Positions 1 to 8,837 are shown, counted from the stretch's first letter. The stretch is DNA of 64,000 nt from Gammaproteobacteria bacterium (GCA_021772975.1 JAJFKY010000022.1:1-64000); one strand, 5' to 3'. Notes: generated from the sequence alone by a model not told the origin. Made by a program: numbers and translations.

Positions 1-279
1 GCCGGTAAACGGCATGCCGAAGTAGTCCGCCTCAAAACGGCTTACAATCCAGCGTCCGCCCACCAGTTCCTTTTCCGCTATGCCGGTGATCTCTACCGGA
101 TCAGCATCTTCTGATACCTTGATCACCGCCTTGATGTCCCAGGTACCAACATACTTGTCCAGGTCTTCTTCTCCAGCAGCCTGCTGATCGCCCGCCAGCG
201 CGGAACCCGTCAGCAGCATACCCAGCGCCATAGCTAAAATCCTTGCCGGATAACCGGTCTTTAGCATGATGTTATTCAT
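1..279 (-). CDS. Secreted DUF1579-like protein, C-terminus cut by window edge
   Basis: Only the first 93 codons are visible; the reading frame runs off the left edge. Residues 1-29 look like a Sec signal peptide ending in A-L-A, and a GTWD motif follows at 45-48, as in DUF1579 proteins, whose function is unknown. The start is the ATG at 279, preceded by AGAGG eight bases upstream; a second in-frame ATG lies four codons on. A protein with the same design (signal, then YAGTWD) is encoded at 3434-4057, so the locus has two related secreted proteins. The family call rests on the short N-terminal motif only. Confidence 0.6.
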   Translation of the reverse strand, partial: MNNIMLKTGYPARILAMALGMLLTGSALAGDQQAAGEEDLDKYVGTWDIKAVIKVSEDADPVEITGIAEKELVGGRWIVSRFEADYFGMPFTG

Positions 280-365
280 TTTGCTTACCTCTTGACTGTT
301 TTGTTCGGAAAGATAACGTGTCTGCCATCGGCTAGTAACCTGCCCTGCATAACCGTGCAACGCCA

Positions 366-1352
366 TCAGGGAGTAATAATCCGTATTGAGCCGACCGCTT
401 CAACGCAGGTGTCGTTGCTGGCAAAGCCCGCCAGATCGACTTCCAACCATTCCACTTCAGGCGCGCTGTCGCCAAAAAATTCCGCGATCTGTGGCCGAAT
501 CGACTCTACCGTCAAGCCACTGGTTGCCACATAGCTGACTTTCAGCTTTTCAATGTCTTTACGGGTCGCGCCGATATCACGCAACACGATGTCCAGATTA
601 CTCAGGGCTGCCTTCGGCTGGTCTTCAGTCGCCACTGAAAAACCCAGATCCTGAGACATCAGACCACCGATTAAAAACGTGGCATGGCCATCCTTGCGGG
701 CCGGACTGGCCTTCAGATCACTCAGCCGTTCGGAAGTAGTGGTCTCCGGATCAAGTATGGTAGGCACCAGCACCAGACCACTGTCTGCGGCATCTCTGCC
801 ATACTGCTCACGCAGGCTTTTAACGCCGAAAATATTGCGTACAGGCATATCCACCAAGGTTTCAGGATTGGTTTTATAACTGGTCCGGGAAGCAAAGAAT
901 CCCTCCAGGATTTCAGAAATTGCCATAACGTCATCAAATTTTGAACCCTCAAAATAAACATCCAGCCCGATAATATGCCGGTTGGGTATAGCATTCTTTT
1001 TCAGCATCTGTTGCAGTCTTTTCAGGGCCGAGTGGGTCTGCTTCTGCATCCCGCCGTCACGACCTTCGGAAAATACCGGCGGCAGCTTTTTAAAGCCGGT
1101 CCAGTTATTCACCACCACCGCATTGGAATAACCAAAGCGTGCCAGTTCAGGCGGGTTCACGTAAACCGAACTGGCCCGCATCCGCTGGAAGATGGCGGCA
1201 GGTTTTTCGGTATGCGAATCGGCCACCGCATCAGCCACCAACAGACCCAGAATGCTCTCTGCCGCATCAATGGCGGACGTGTCCTTGACCACACTGTAGC
1301 CCGCCACTGCACCCAGCAGCGCGGCTATACTTATAATGCTTAATTTATTCAT
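366..1352 (-). CDS. Membrane-anchored or secreted tandem RidA-like protein
   Basis: A 328-residue protein with a hydrophobic N-terminus (residues 1-22) followed by two RidA/YjgF-like segments, roughly residues 74-165 and 222-326. Each shows the family pattern of a GYSNAV or FLIGG strand, a Q/P-x-x-ALxNLxxxL helix and a KLKVSYVA-type strand. RidA proteins are normally single-domain cytosolic enamine/imine deaminases; this one is fused in tandem and appears exported, so its substrate is unknown. The ATG at 1352 is preferred over the longer reading frame to 1415 because AGGAG lies eight bases before it and the signal sequence starts there. Two palindromes sit upstream (1415-1433 and 1445-1461). 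Confidence 0.65.
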   Translation of the reverse strand: MNKLSIISIAALLGAVAGYSVVKDTSAIDAAESILGLLVADAVADSHTEKPAAIFQRMRASSVYVNPPELARFGYSNAVVVNNWTGFKKLPPVFSEGRDGGMQKQTHSALKRLQQMLKKNAIPNRHIIGLDVYFEGSKFDDVMAISEILEGFFASRTSYKTNPETLVDMPVRNIFGVKSLREQYGRDAADSGLVLVPTILDPETTTSERLSDLKASPARKDGHATFLIGGLMSQDLGFSVATEDQPKAALSNLDIVLRDIGATRKDIEKLKVSYVATSGLTVESIRPQIAEFFGDSAPEVEWLEVDLAGFASNDTCVEAVGSIRIITP

Positions 1353-1414
1353 TATCCAACTCCTGTTGTATGTCCCACTGATTTGGGATCTTTTGTATTC
1401 AACATCTTTATCCA

Positions 1415-1433
1415 CCGATATTCATAGTATCGG
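1415..1433. promoter_or_regulatory. Inverted repeat, possible operator for the RidA-like gene
   Basis: CCGATA and TATCGG arms are separated by seven bases, about 65 bases upstream of the RidA-like start. A second perfect dyad, GCGTCAGC-g-GCTGACGC, lies at 1445-1461. Their position fits transcription-factor sites, but no regulator is identified. Confidence 0.35.
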
Positions 1434-1895
1434 CCTGTAAACCAGCGTCAGCGGCTGACGCCGCGGTAACACACTGTCATGACACTGATGGTTGCGCCGA
1501 TGTCGGTGGCGCAAAAAACTTTTGTGGAGAGCTACACTGTTGCCTGAGCAGCACACTCAAGATGAATTTCACGGTGCGGTTCAGTATATGGTGATCAGAA
1601 TATCTCGCCATGAGATAACCTATGGAGCACAAGCATCGGAATAAATCGCCCCCGCTAAGAATGGATTGTATATTGAACGCAAAAGCGGGGCTTTGACATC
1701 CGTGTAGATGACGAAAATATGTCAATAAGACTGCCCTACAGGCCATTGCCGTTCCCTCACGCTTATAGCTATTGCTTGAATTAACGCGCGTAATATATCG
1801 GGATATATACCTTCATCATAAACCTACTGGATAAGCCGTGCAACTGCACCACAAAGTATTCCGTAACGGCTTAATTAATTATGTATGGTTAATCT

Positions 1896-1925
1896 TTGAC
1901 CCATGTCATAAGCCTATGGCAGAAT
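1896..1925 (+). promoter_or_regulatory. Possible sigma70 promoter for the VOC gene
   Basis: TTGACC at 1896-1901 and CAGAAT at 1920-1925 are 18 bases apart, about 70 bases before the VOC gene start. The -35 element is good and the -10 is poor. Confidence 0.3.
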
Positions 1926-1997
1926 CAATCACGTTTAGCTAAAACCTGATCTGCTTGCCAGGATCGGCCAAGCCGCCCTAATCCGGAGATGATTAAC

Positions 1998-2363
1998 ATG
2001 CTCGATAAGCCCATTTTATTTCTCGCCACCACCGATACATCCAGAGCCAGAGATTTTTTTGAAAACACCCTGCAGTTGACCTGCCTGGGTGATGAGCCCT
2101 GGGCACTCAGTTTTCAGGTCGGCGATAACGTGCTGCGTATCCAGAAGGTCGATAAAGTAGAACCCCCTCCCTATACCGCTCTGGGCTGGCAGGTTGATGA
2201 TATAGAACGAGTGGTATCAGAACTGGCGGGACGCAATGTGGCGTTCGAGCATTATGACCAGCTACCGCAGGATGAACACGGCATTATGACCATTCCTAAT
2301 CAGGCCAGAATTGCCTGGTTCAAAGACCCGGATGGCCATACCCTCTCGTTGACGGAAAGCTGA
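1998..2363 (+). CDS. VOC (glyoxalase/bleomycin-resistance fold) family protein
   Basis: A 121-residue single-module VOC protein. It opens with the typical strand-helix unit (PILFLATTD then SRARDFFENTL) and ends with the FKDPDGHTLSL strand that in this superfamily often carries a metal-ligand or substrate contact. Members include dioxygenases, isomerases and drug-binding proteins, so the reaction cannot be named. The ATG at 1998 is preferred to the one at 1989, because GGAG (1985-1988) touches the earlier ATG but lies nine bases before the later one. Its stop abuts the end of the opposing membrane-protein gene. Confidence 0.75.
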   Translation: MLDKPILFLATTDTSRARDFFENTLQLTCLGDEPWALSFQVGDNVLRIQKVDKVEPPPYTALGWQVDDIERVVSELAGRNVAFEHYDQLPQDEHGIMTIPNQARIAWFKDPDGHTLSLTES

Positions 2364-2888
2364 TCAGGCCGAAGAGACGTGGGGCGGTTTGATAAAAGCC
2401 GCCAGCACCAGCGCAGCCACCACCCAGCAGCTTAAATCATAGGCTGCCTGCACCAGATGCCACCCCCAGCCTTGAGTAAACCAGATGGGATCACCCAGAT
2501 TGGCGAGCACAGTGGCTGCAATACCGATCACGCTGATCAGCATGACGCGTTTGAAATAGCTCGACGGCAGCACCGGTATCAAGCGTATCGCCACTGCCAG
2601 ACAGCCCGCGGCGATAATCATAAAGATCAGCCCCTGCCACAACATGCTAGCATAACCGTTGCTGCGCTGCAGAAAAACGGTGGCAACGATAGGGGTCTCC
2701 TGCTCTGAGAGATAACTGACGTGGGTACTGGGAATATCGTAACGCTGTTCCATAAAGCTGATTAACTGGCGATCATTCTGAGAAAGCTTGTAAGCATACT
2801 GATCGGACGGCAGCATCACCCAGAAAATGAAACCCCAGATAAATATAGCGACACCACCCAGCAGGGCTGACAGGATAAGGTTTTTCAT
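2364..2888 (-). CDS. Small integral membrane protein of unknown function
   Basis: A 174-residue protein with an N-terminal hydrophobic helix (about residues 3-25), a soluble loop of about 50 residues, then three further hydrophobic segments (about 82-104, 112-130 and 145-167). This suggests four membrane passes with an extracytoplasmic loop between the first two. I do not recognise the family. It is convergent with the VOC gene, with no bases between the stops, so the two transcripts must overlap at their 3' ends. Confidence 0.6.
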   Translation of the reverse strand: MKNLILSALLGGVAIFIWGFIFWVMLPSDQYAYKLSQNDRQLISFMEQRYDIPSTHVSYLSEQETPIVATVFLQRSNGYASMLWQGLIFMIIAAGCLAVAIRLIPVLPSSYFKRVMLISVIGIAATVLANLGDPIWFTQGWGWHLVQAAYDLSCWVVAALVLAAFIKPPHVSSA

Positions 2889-3015
2889 CGACTGGTCCTT
2901 TACATTGTTATCCAGTCAGGCGATGGTCGCCGGACACTCGATCTGATACGCAGGCGTTGCAGCACACGGTAATTTTAAGTCCACCGTTTGAATAAAATTC
3001 CCGATGGCCCTGACA

Positions 3016-3360
3016 TTACTTGATGGTGATGACCGCAACCCGCCCCACATCAACAGCGCGATGGTCATGCTCGCCGCTGTCAATCCAGAAAACATCGCCG
3101 GCAGCGTAGGTCACCTGAGACTGCTCACCGTCCTTGAGATATTCCATGGTAAATGGTTCCAGCACCACTACCAGCTGATTACCTTCATGCGAGTGCAGGC
3201 CTGTCCAGGTGGTTACCGTCGGCATACCCTGAACAATAACCTTGTCGTTATCCAGTAAAACCGGCGGAGGCGGAAGATTGGGATAGTGCTGAGGTTCAGT
3301 CCCGAAAACACAGTTCGATATGACAGCCAGCGAGACGATGCAAAACAGCTTGTGATACAT
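3016..3360 (-). CDS. Small exported cupin-like protein
   Basis: A 114-residue protein with a signal peptide (residues 1 to about 20) and one conserved beta-barrel. The segment TGLHSHEGNQLVVVLE matches the first cupin motif, supplying two His and a Glu-like metal ligand set. AAGDVFWIDSGEHDHRAV matches the second motif, with His near the end. The fold therefore probably binds a metal in the periplasm; ligand and reaction are unknown. A cysteine near the signal end (SNC) is a poor lipobox, so a lipoprotein is unlikely. Confidence 0.6.
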   Translation of the reverse strand: MYHKLFCIVSLAVISNCVFGTEPQHYPNLPPPPVLLDNDKVIVQGMPTVTTWTGLHSHEGNQLVVVLEPFTMEYLKDGEQSQVTYAAGDVFWIDSGEHDHRAVDVGRVAVITIK

Positions 3361-3433
3361 TAGACTAAACCTCCATAGTTCTGGTATGCGTCCGTTAACT
3401 CACCATAGTTAAACGCTATTTAACAAACAAACC

Positions 3434-4057
3434 ATGGTAGTGCATATGTCCAACAAAACTGATACTAGCAAAATTCTTCCTAGAGTCAATGCAATGCGTG
3501 GACCGGCGCTTAACGGCACGCTGCCGATCTGTCAGCTACTGGCCTGGCTCAGCATTCTGGTACTGTCTCCCATGCTTGGCGCCGACCAGCAGGATGTGGC
3601 TACTACCCTGCAGCGTTACGCCGGGACCTGGGATACCACCATTGAATGGAGCAATCCGGATATCGCAGAACCCATCAAATGGGATGGGCATTCCACCACC
3701 GACCTGATTGGCTCTAACTGGACAGCCAGCCGGCATCTGGGCAACTATCTGGGTATGGCTTACGATGCCAGTGAGTCCATGGGTTTTGATCAAAAGAAAA
3801 ATACCTGGACTTCAATCTGGGTGGATCGGATGCAGGATTACATTCAGGTGATGGAAGGGACCCGCATAGATGCTGACAGCCTGGAATTTACCGGTAAAGT
3901 CTTTGACGACGATTCCCAGCAATGGCTGGCGGTAACCAGAACCGATCACTGGCTCAGCGACGATAAATATACCAGCAGCTTCGTCAAAAAAAACCCCGCT
4001 GACGAAGTGGTGGAAACCTTGACTGTCACCCATGTTAAACGCAGCGGAGACAGCTGA
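3434..4057 (+). CDS. Secreted DUF1579-like protein
   Basis: A 207-residue protein with an N-terminal hydrophobic segment (about residues 30-48) and then a DUF1579-like body: YAGTWDTT, SNWTASRHLGNYLGMAYDASESMGFD, and a beta-rich C-terminus. The GTWD and the GxGxxGYD-like strand are the family hallmarks; the biochemical role is unknown. It shares design with the partial gene at 1-279. The start is uncertain: ATG 3434, ATG 3446 (with GGTAG upstream) and ATG 3494 (with the signal sequence closest) are all in frame. The last 26 bases overlap the next gene, suggesting co-transcription. Confidence 0.6.
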   Translation: MVVHMSNKTDTSKILPRVNAMRGPALNGTLPICQLLAWLSILVLSPMLGADQQDVATTLQRYAGTWDTTIEWSNPDIAEPIKWDGHSTTDLIGSNWTASRHLGNYLGMAYDASESMGFDQKKNTWTSIWVDRMQDYIQVMEGTRIDADSLEFTGKVFDDDSQQWLAVTRTDHWLSDDKYTSSFVKKNPADEVVETLTVTHVKRSGDS

Positions 4058-4922
4058 GCCGCCAACTCCCCGCCAGCCGGCCAGCAGCCATGTCCGGTGT
4101 TGTTTTATTGGCCTGCTGTTAAGCCTGACCGCGGCGCTCTGCCCCGCACAACAGCCTGAGCTGCCGGAGCCGGCACAACAGTGCCCGGCCATCACTGAAG
4201 GAGTCGTAAGCTTTCTGGGGGTAGACGTTATGATTGTGGTCGCCGGGTCGGCCGACCTGCAAGGTCCGCTGATTTTATACTGGCACGGCACTGGCACTGA
4301 TCCGCTGGACGAACTGAAAACCGCTTTCGACGCCCAGGCACAACAACAGCTGCGGGCCATGGGCGGGCTGCTGGTGGCTTTTCTGGATAGCACCGGCAAT
4401 GGTCAAACCACCAGTGGCAATGGCATCTGGAGCAGCGGTGACATGCTGCTTGCCGACGAAGTCATCGGTTGTGCAAACGCCGCGGGCGGCATTGACCCTG
4501 ACCGCGTTCACCTGATGGGCATGAGTGCCGGCGGTCTGCACGCCACCGCGATGAGCTATCAACGTGCCCACTATGTGGCCAGTATCGCCGTGCTGTCCGG
4601 CGGACATTTACTGTTCCAGGGCCAGGACAGCACCGAGACCACCGCGTCAAACCCTGATAACCCATTCGCGGCCCTGATCATCCATGGTGGTGAACGGGAC
4701 CGTTACATTCTGGATTTCCAGCTAACCAGCCGTGAATTTGCCGCCACCCTGCAGTCACGCGGGCACCCGGTGGTGCTGTGTAACCATCGCCAGGGGCATA
4801 GCATACCGATGGCGGTCAGCGCGGCGGCGTGGGGCTTTTTCCGGGCGCATCCATTTGCCAGCCCGGCGGACGAAAAAATTCAGTCCGGTCCGGAGTTGAC
4901 TGCTCTGTGCCAGCCGGAATAA
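4032..4922 (+). CDS. Exported alpha/beta-hydrolase (esterase/depolymerase-like)
   Basis: A 296-residue secreted hydrolase. After a signal segment (about residues 21-40) comes LILYWHGTGTDP (oxyanion region), then the nucleophile elbow GMSAGG with Ser165, a later GGERD acid site near residue 225 and a GHSIP histidine near 265. The arrangement is that of feruloyl-esterase and polyhydroxybutyrate-depolymerase-like enzymes (LpqC group), but the substrate is not evident. The gene starts inside the DUF1579 gene, with no clear ribosome-binding site, so translation may be coupled. Confidence 0.65.
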   Translation: MLNAAETAEPPTPRQPASSHVRCCFIGLLLSLTAALCPAQQPELPEPAQQCPAITEGVVSFLGVDVMIVVAGSADLQGPLILYWHGTGTDPLDELKTAFDAQAQQQLRAMGGLLVAFLDSTGNGQTTSGNGIWSSGDMLLADEVIGCANAAGGIDPDRVHLMGMSAGGLHATAMSYQRAHYVASIAVLSGGHLLFQGQDSTETTASNPDNPFAALIIHGGERDRYILDFQLTSREFAATLQSRGHPVVLCNHRQGHSIPMAVSAAAWGFFRAHPFASPADEKIQSGPELTALCQPE

Positions 4923-4961
4923 ACGCCTTAATAAACTTTCGGTTGCGGCCTTGGCAAAGGC

Positions 4962-6233
4962 CTATTCAGGCGTCTGTTGTTGATTCCAGGGCGCTACCTT
5001 GAACAGCAGCAGCATGCCGGGAATCGCCAGCGCAAAGCACAATAGATAAAAATTAAAATAACCGATCGCTTCGATAATAAAACCAGTGCTGGCATTGGCG
5101 AAGGTACGCGGCACCGCCGTCAGGCTGGTCAGCAGCGCAAACTGGGTGGCCGCAAACTTCAGGCTGGTCTGCTGAGCAATAAAAGCGGTCAGCGCCACGG
5201 TACCCAGGCCGACCCCGAAATATTCAAAACTGACCGCGGCAAACAGCATCAGCAGAGAGTACCCCACCCACGCCAGCAAAGCATAGCCGAGAATTGACAT
5301 GATCTGCACAACCCCGAACAGCCATAAGGCTCGGTTGATGCTGACCTTAAGCATCACCACCCCGCCGACGATCGAACCGGCAATGGATGACCACAGTGCC
5401 GACAGTTTCTTGACCGAGCCAATTTCCGTCAAACTGAAGCCCTGATCCAGAAAGAACGGCGTTTCCAGCGCTACCGCCATGTTGTCGCCCAGCTTATACA
5501 GCAGCATAAACAGCAGCACCAATAAGGCCCGGTGCCAGCCGTTACGCATGACAAATTCACGAAACGGCTCGATCACCGCGGCGTGTAAACTGCGTGGCGC
5601 AATGGCCGAGTCACTGACTTCACGGATACACAGCGTCATCACGATACCGACCAGCATAAATGCGCCGGTCACCCAGAATGCCACTTGCCAGGCAAAGTGA
5701 TCAGCCAGGATCAAGGCCAGCGAACCGGGCACCAGTGAAGACAGACGATAAGCATTAACGTGTATCGCATTGCCGGTACCCAGTTCATCATCCGCCAGCA
5801 ATTCACGCCGATAAGCGTCGATGGCAATATCCTGGCTGGCGCTGGCGATGGTGATAGCCAGCACCAGGTAAATGATCATCTGCATCGACTGGTCTGGCTG
5901 ATAACTGCCGATCCAGGCAATGCTGACCAGCAGCACCAGCTGGGTCAGCAGCATCCAGCCACGCCGCCGGCCCAAACCGGGAACCGCAAACCGGTCCAGC
6001 AGCGGTGACCACAGAAACTTCCAGGTATAAGGCAGCGAAATCAGGCTGAACAACCCGATGGTACCGAGATCAACGCCTTCAGTACGCAACCAGGCGGGCA
6101 GCAGCTGGATCAGCACGTACAGTGGCAGACCCGAGGTAAATCCAAGGAATATGCAGATCAACATCCGCCGGTTGAGCAGAATGTCCTGCCAGGAGCGTGT
6201 CACCCGGGCAGTGTCAGTCGGCTCCTGACTCAA
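4962..6233 (-). CDS. ampG: AmpG-type muropeptide permease (MFS)
   Basis: A 423-residue twelve-helix MFS transporter. AmpG signatures include GFTSGLPLYVL in helix 1, the LLDRF and RRRGWM loop after helix 2, and SQDIAIDAYRREL in the central cytoplasmic region. AmpG imports GlcNAc-anhydroMurNAc peptides from the periplasm so that the wall fragments can be reused. This fits the peptidoglycan cluster at 34-44 kb, which includes the lytic transglycosylases that make such fragments. It lies six bases downstream of xthA on the same strand. Confidence 0.85.
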   Translation of the reverse strand: MSQEPTDTARVTRSWQDILLNRRMLICIFLGFTSGLPLYVLIQLLPAWLRTEGVDLGTIGLFSLISLPYTWKFLWSPLLDRFAVPGLGRRRGWMLLTQLVLLVSIAWIGSYQPDQSMQMIIYLVLAITIASASQDIAIDAYRRELLADDELGTGNAIHVNAYRLSSLVPGSLALILADHFAWQVAFWVTGAFMLVGIVMTLCIREVSDSAIAPRSLHAAVIEPFREFVMRNGWHRALLVLLFMLLYKLGDNMAVALETPFFLDQGFSLTEIGSVKKLSALWSSIAGSIVGGVVMLKVSINRALWLFGVVQIMSILGYALLAWVGYSLLMLFAAVSFEYFGVGLGTVALTAFIAQQTSLKFAATQFALLTSLTAVPRTFANASTGFIIEAIGYFNFYLLCFALAIPGMLLLFKVAPWNQQQTPE

Positions 6234-6239
6234 GCTGAT

Positions 6240-7016
6240 TCAGGCCAGCTTGAAGTCATAGTCAATGGTCAGCGGGGCATGATCAGAAAATCGCTCATCC
6301 CGGTAAACCGCCGCGCTGCTGACCTTATCACTCAGACCCGGACTGATAACATGATAATCAATCCGCCAGCCGGTATTGTTGGCCCAGGCCTGGCCCCGGT
6401 TCGACCACCAGGTATATTGTTCAGCGCGGTCATCCACCACCCGGAAAGCATCCACCATACCCAATTCGCCGAAAACCCGATCCAGCCAGGCACGTTCTTG
6501 CGGCAAACAACCGGAATTTTTCTGATTACTTTTCCAGTTCTTGATATCTTTTTCGGTATGCACGATGTTCCAGTCGCCGCAGATAATCCACTCACGCTTA
6601 TCGCGTGACATCCGCAATAACCGCGGCGTCAGATAATCCATCACCTGGTACTTAACGTCCTGGCGCTGATCCCCGGAAGTGCCTGACGGCAGGTACAGTG
6701 ACACGATTGAAATATTATCGAAATCATACTGCAGCCAGCGTCCCTCCATGTCGATGTCCGGCCAATCCAGCCCCGCCTGCACAGCTCGCGGCTTCACCCG
6801 GCTGTAAATCGCGGTGCCGCTGTAACCCTTCTTGACGGCATCCGCGTACTCGCAGTGATAGCCGGCCGGGCTGAACATCGGATCACTCAGCTGCTCCACC
6901 TGCGCTTTGGTTTCCTGAATACACACCACATCGGCCTGCTGCGCCGCCAGCCATTCATAAAAACCTTTACGCGCCGCGGCCCGGATACCATTTGCATTTA
7001 ATGTTATAACTCGCAT
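6240..7016 (-). CDS. xthA: Exodeoxyribonuclease III
   Basis: A 258-residue EEP-fold nuclease that trims 3' ends and cleaves abasic sites in base-excision repair. Visible catalytic motifs are LNANGIR at the N-terminus (metal-ligand Asn), IQETK (Glu), GDWNIVH (Asp and Asn) and the C-terminal SDHAPLT (Asp-His). The frame opens further upstream to 7067, but the conserved N-terminus MRVITLNANGIR begins at the ATG at 7016, so that start is chosen. It diverges from pyrE, leaving 88 bases for both promoters. Confidence 0.92.
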   Translation of the reverse strand: MRVITLNANGIRAAARKGFYEWLAAQQADVVCIQETKAQVEQLSDPMFSPAGYHCEYADAVKKGYSGTAIYSRVKPRAVQAGLDWPDIDMEGRWLQYDFDNISIVSLYLPSGTSGDQRQDVKYQVMDYLTPRLLRMSRDKREWIICGDWNIVHTEKDIKNWKSNQKNSGCLPQERAWLDRVFGELGMVDAFRVVDDRAEQYTWWSNRGQAWANNTGWRIDYHVISPGLSDKVSSAAVYRDERFSDHAPLTIDYDFKLA

Positions 7017-7104
7017 GGCGGCCAGCATAACGGCAAGATTATGGAAAAGCCACGCACCCGACCGCAAATCAGTATCGAAATCTGCCTGCCAAAGTGAGTA
7101 ACGT

Positions 7105-7758
7105 ATGCATCAACACACCCAGGATTTTTTGCAACTGGCCGTCAGGGTTCAAGCCTTGCGGTTTGGAACCTTTACCCTTAAATCCGGCCGCCAGAGTCCC
7201 TACTTCTTTAATGCCGGGCAATTCTCCAGCGGCTCAGCCCTGCAACAGCTGTGCGCTTGTTACCGGGCGGCCCTGGAACAGTCCGGGCTGCGGTTTGATA
7301 TGTTGTTTGGACCAGCCTATAAAGGCATCCCGCTGGCAGCGGCGCTGGCAGCGGAATTTGCCCAGCCCCGGCCTGACAGCCCGGCGCGTGACCTGCCCTG
7401 GGCATATAACCGCAAAGAGATCAAAGACCACGGCGAGGGCGGACAACTGGTCGGGGCACCCTTGCAGGGTGGAGTCGTGATCATTGATGATGTGGTTTCG
7501 GCGGGCACCTCCGCACGCGAATCAATTGAGTTGATCAAAGCTGCCGGCGCTCAACCGGCGGCGCTGCTGATTGCCCTGGACCGGGAGGAACGCGGCCAGC
7601 GGGAAATGTCCGCCAGCCAGGAACTCACTGCCACGGGCATACCGGTCATCGCGATCGCCCGATTGCAGGATTTGATCGCTTATCTGGCTGGCTCTGAAAC
7701 CCTTCAGCAACATCGTCAGGCTATGCTAAACTATCAATCGCTATGGAGTGCACATTGA
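7105..7758 (+). CDS. pyrE: Orotate phosphoribosyltransferase
   Basis: A 217-residue type I phosphoribosyltransferase that joins orotate to PRPP in UMP synthesis. The PRPP-binding loop IIDDVVSAGTS is at residues 126-136, and the TLKSGRQSPYFFNAG strand near residue 24 contributes to orotate binding. Length matches the enterobacterial enzyme. The next enzyme of the pathway, pyrF, is at 14.8 kb on the same strand. The following DUF4124 gene overlaps its end by 16 bases. Confidence 0.95.
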   Translation: MHQHTQDFLQLAVRVQALRFGTFTLKSGRQSPYFFNAGQFSSGSALQQLCACYRAALEQSGLRFDMLFGPAYKGIPLAAALAAEFAQPRPDSPARDLPWAYNRKEIKDHGEGGQLVGAPLQGGVVIIDDVVSAGTSARESIELIKAAGAQPAALLIALDREERGQREMSASQELTATGIPVIAIARLQDLIAYLAGSETLQQHRQAMLNYQSLWSAH

Positions 7759-8396
7759 ATCAATGCCGTTTAATACTACGGCTGGCGCTGCTCTTCACGC
7801 TGGCCACCATCCCTTGTGCTTTCGCGCAATCCATTTATAAGTGGGTGGACGAGAACGGTGAAATTCATTTCGGCCATCATGTTCCTCCCGAAATGGTGCG
7901 CGCCGAACATCAGCGGCTGAGCAATCAGGGGGTGGTGCTGGAGCATATTGAAGACGCCAATGTGCCCGATATTCTGATAGAAACCGAATTGAGCCAAAAT
8001 CAGCGCGCTGCACGGGTACAGAAGCGCCTGCTGCTGGCCACTTACCGTAGCGTTGACGATATCGCCAGTGTGCGCGACCGCTCGCTGAACATCATCAGCA
8101 AGGAACGCGAAGTTACACAACGCCAGATTGCGCAACTGCGCGAACATCTGGCCGATGCCGAATCCATGCAGCGGCAGATTTCAGATCAAAAGGGGCTGGT
8201 CTACTCCACTTTGCACGATACCGCTCAATCGCTGCGTGAATCACTCAGCCGGCAGCGCACCCGGCTGGGAGATTTGACCAACAAACAGCAACTGGTACGT
8301 GAGCAGTATCAAATTGAAGTGCAGCGTTACAATGAGGCTCTATCATTGAGCGCCACCGACGAGCTAAGCCTGGAGCCTGTCAACGGCAGCCAGTAG
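7743..8396 (+). CDS. DUF4124 protein with coiled coil, periplasmic
   Basis: A 217-residue protein with a signal peptide (cleavage near AFA-Q, residue 28), then SIYKWVDENGEIHFG, the standard opening of the DUF4124 domain. The C-terminal half (about residues 115-200) is rich in Q, R, E and L heptads and should form a long coiled coil. Function is unknown; such proteins are common in Gammaproteobacteria. Its start lies inside pyrE (16 bases of overlap); a TTG at 7755 is an alternative start. Confidence 0.75.
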   Translation: MECTLNQCRLILRLALLFTLATIPCAFAQSIYKWVDENGEIHFGHHVPPEMVRAEHQRLSNQGVVLEHIEDANVPDILIETELSQNQRAARVQKRLLLATYRSVDDIASVRDRSLNIISKEREVTQRQIAQLREHLADAESMQRQISDQKGLVYSTLHDTAQSLRESLSRQRTRLGDLTNKQQLVREQYQIEVQRYNEALSLSATDELSLEPVNGSQ

Positions 8397-8427
8397 TTAC
8401 CGGCTCAACAAGAGCAGTCGAAGGGGG

Positions 8428-8455
8428 CTTATTGCAACAGTGATATGCCAATAAG
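8428..8455. promoter_or_regulatory. Inverted repeat upstream of fis
   Basis: CTTATTG and CAATAAG arms flank 14 bases in the 117-base gap before fis. It is AT-rich and could be a regulator site or part of the fis promoter region. I cannot assign clear -35 and -10 boxes. Confidence 0.25.
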
Positions 8456-8513
8456 ATTAGAATGTTAATTAAGGGTTCTATCCGAGCGCCTTGGAACAGA
8501 AGATAACAAAATC

Positions 8514-8762
8514 ATGCCAAATAACCGCTGCAACTCGTGTCTATCCGGCCATACTTATGAGATCACCCAACAGTTTCTGTCAGATATCGGGCATGCTGAG
8601 TGCACTGGTATCTATCAGCGCATCATTGATGAAACCGAGATCGGCATGCTGCAGGCAGTGATGGAGCACACTCAGGGCAACCAATCCAAAGCCGCGCAAC
8701 TGCTGGGCATTACCCGCGCCACCCTGCGTCAGCGCCTGGACCGTCATCAATTGCGCGGATAA
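8514..8762 (+). CDS. fis: Fis-family nucleoid protein
   Basis: An 82-residue DNA-binding protein. The C-terminal helix-turn-helix NQSKAAQLLGITRATLRQRL is the Fis/NtrC-type motif, and the preceding helices (IYQRIIDETEIGMLQAVME) match the Fis dimer core. In Pseudomonas and relatives fis directly precedes purH-purD, as here. The usual upstream partner dusB is absent. The N-terminal arm is shorter than in E. coli (98 residues) and carries two Cys. Confidence 0.85.
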   Translation: MPNNRCNSCLSGHTYEITQQFLSDIGHAECTGIYQRIIDETEIGMLQAVMEHTQGNQSKAAQLLGITRATLRQRLDRHQLRG

Positions 8763-8837
8763 AAGTCCTTGCTCAGAGTCGGTTAATTGAATGGGCCGCG
8801 TGGTAAACTTACCCGCTGTTCTCAAACACTCAGCGAT

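Larger units (their letters stand above)
1353..1997. other. Gene-free stretch with dyads and a possible promoter
   Basis: This 645-base gap separates the divergent RidA-like and VOC genes. It becomes AT-rich from about 1750 to 1895. Two inverted repeats lie on the RidA-like side, and a weak promoter-like pair lies on the VOC side. An 89-codon minus-strand reading frame at 1477-1746 resembles no family I know and has no good ribosome-binding site, so I do not call it a gene. Confidence 0.5.

Noticed and set aside
1477-1746. 89-codon minus-strand reading frame in the first large gap
   Set aside because: There is no recognisable domain, no good ribosome-binding site, and the composition is not typical of the neighbouring genes.
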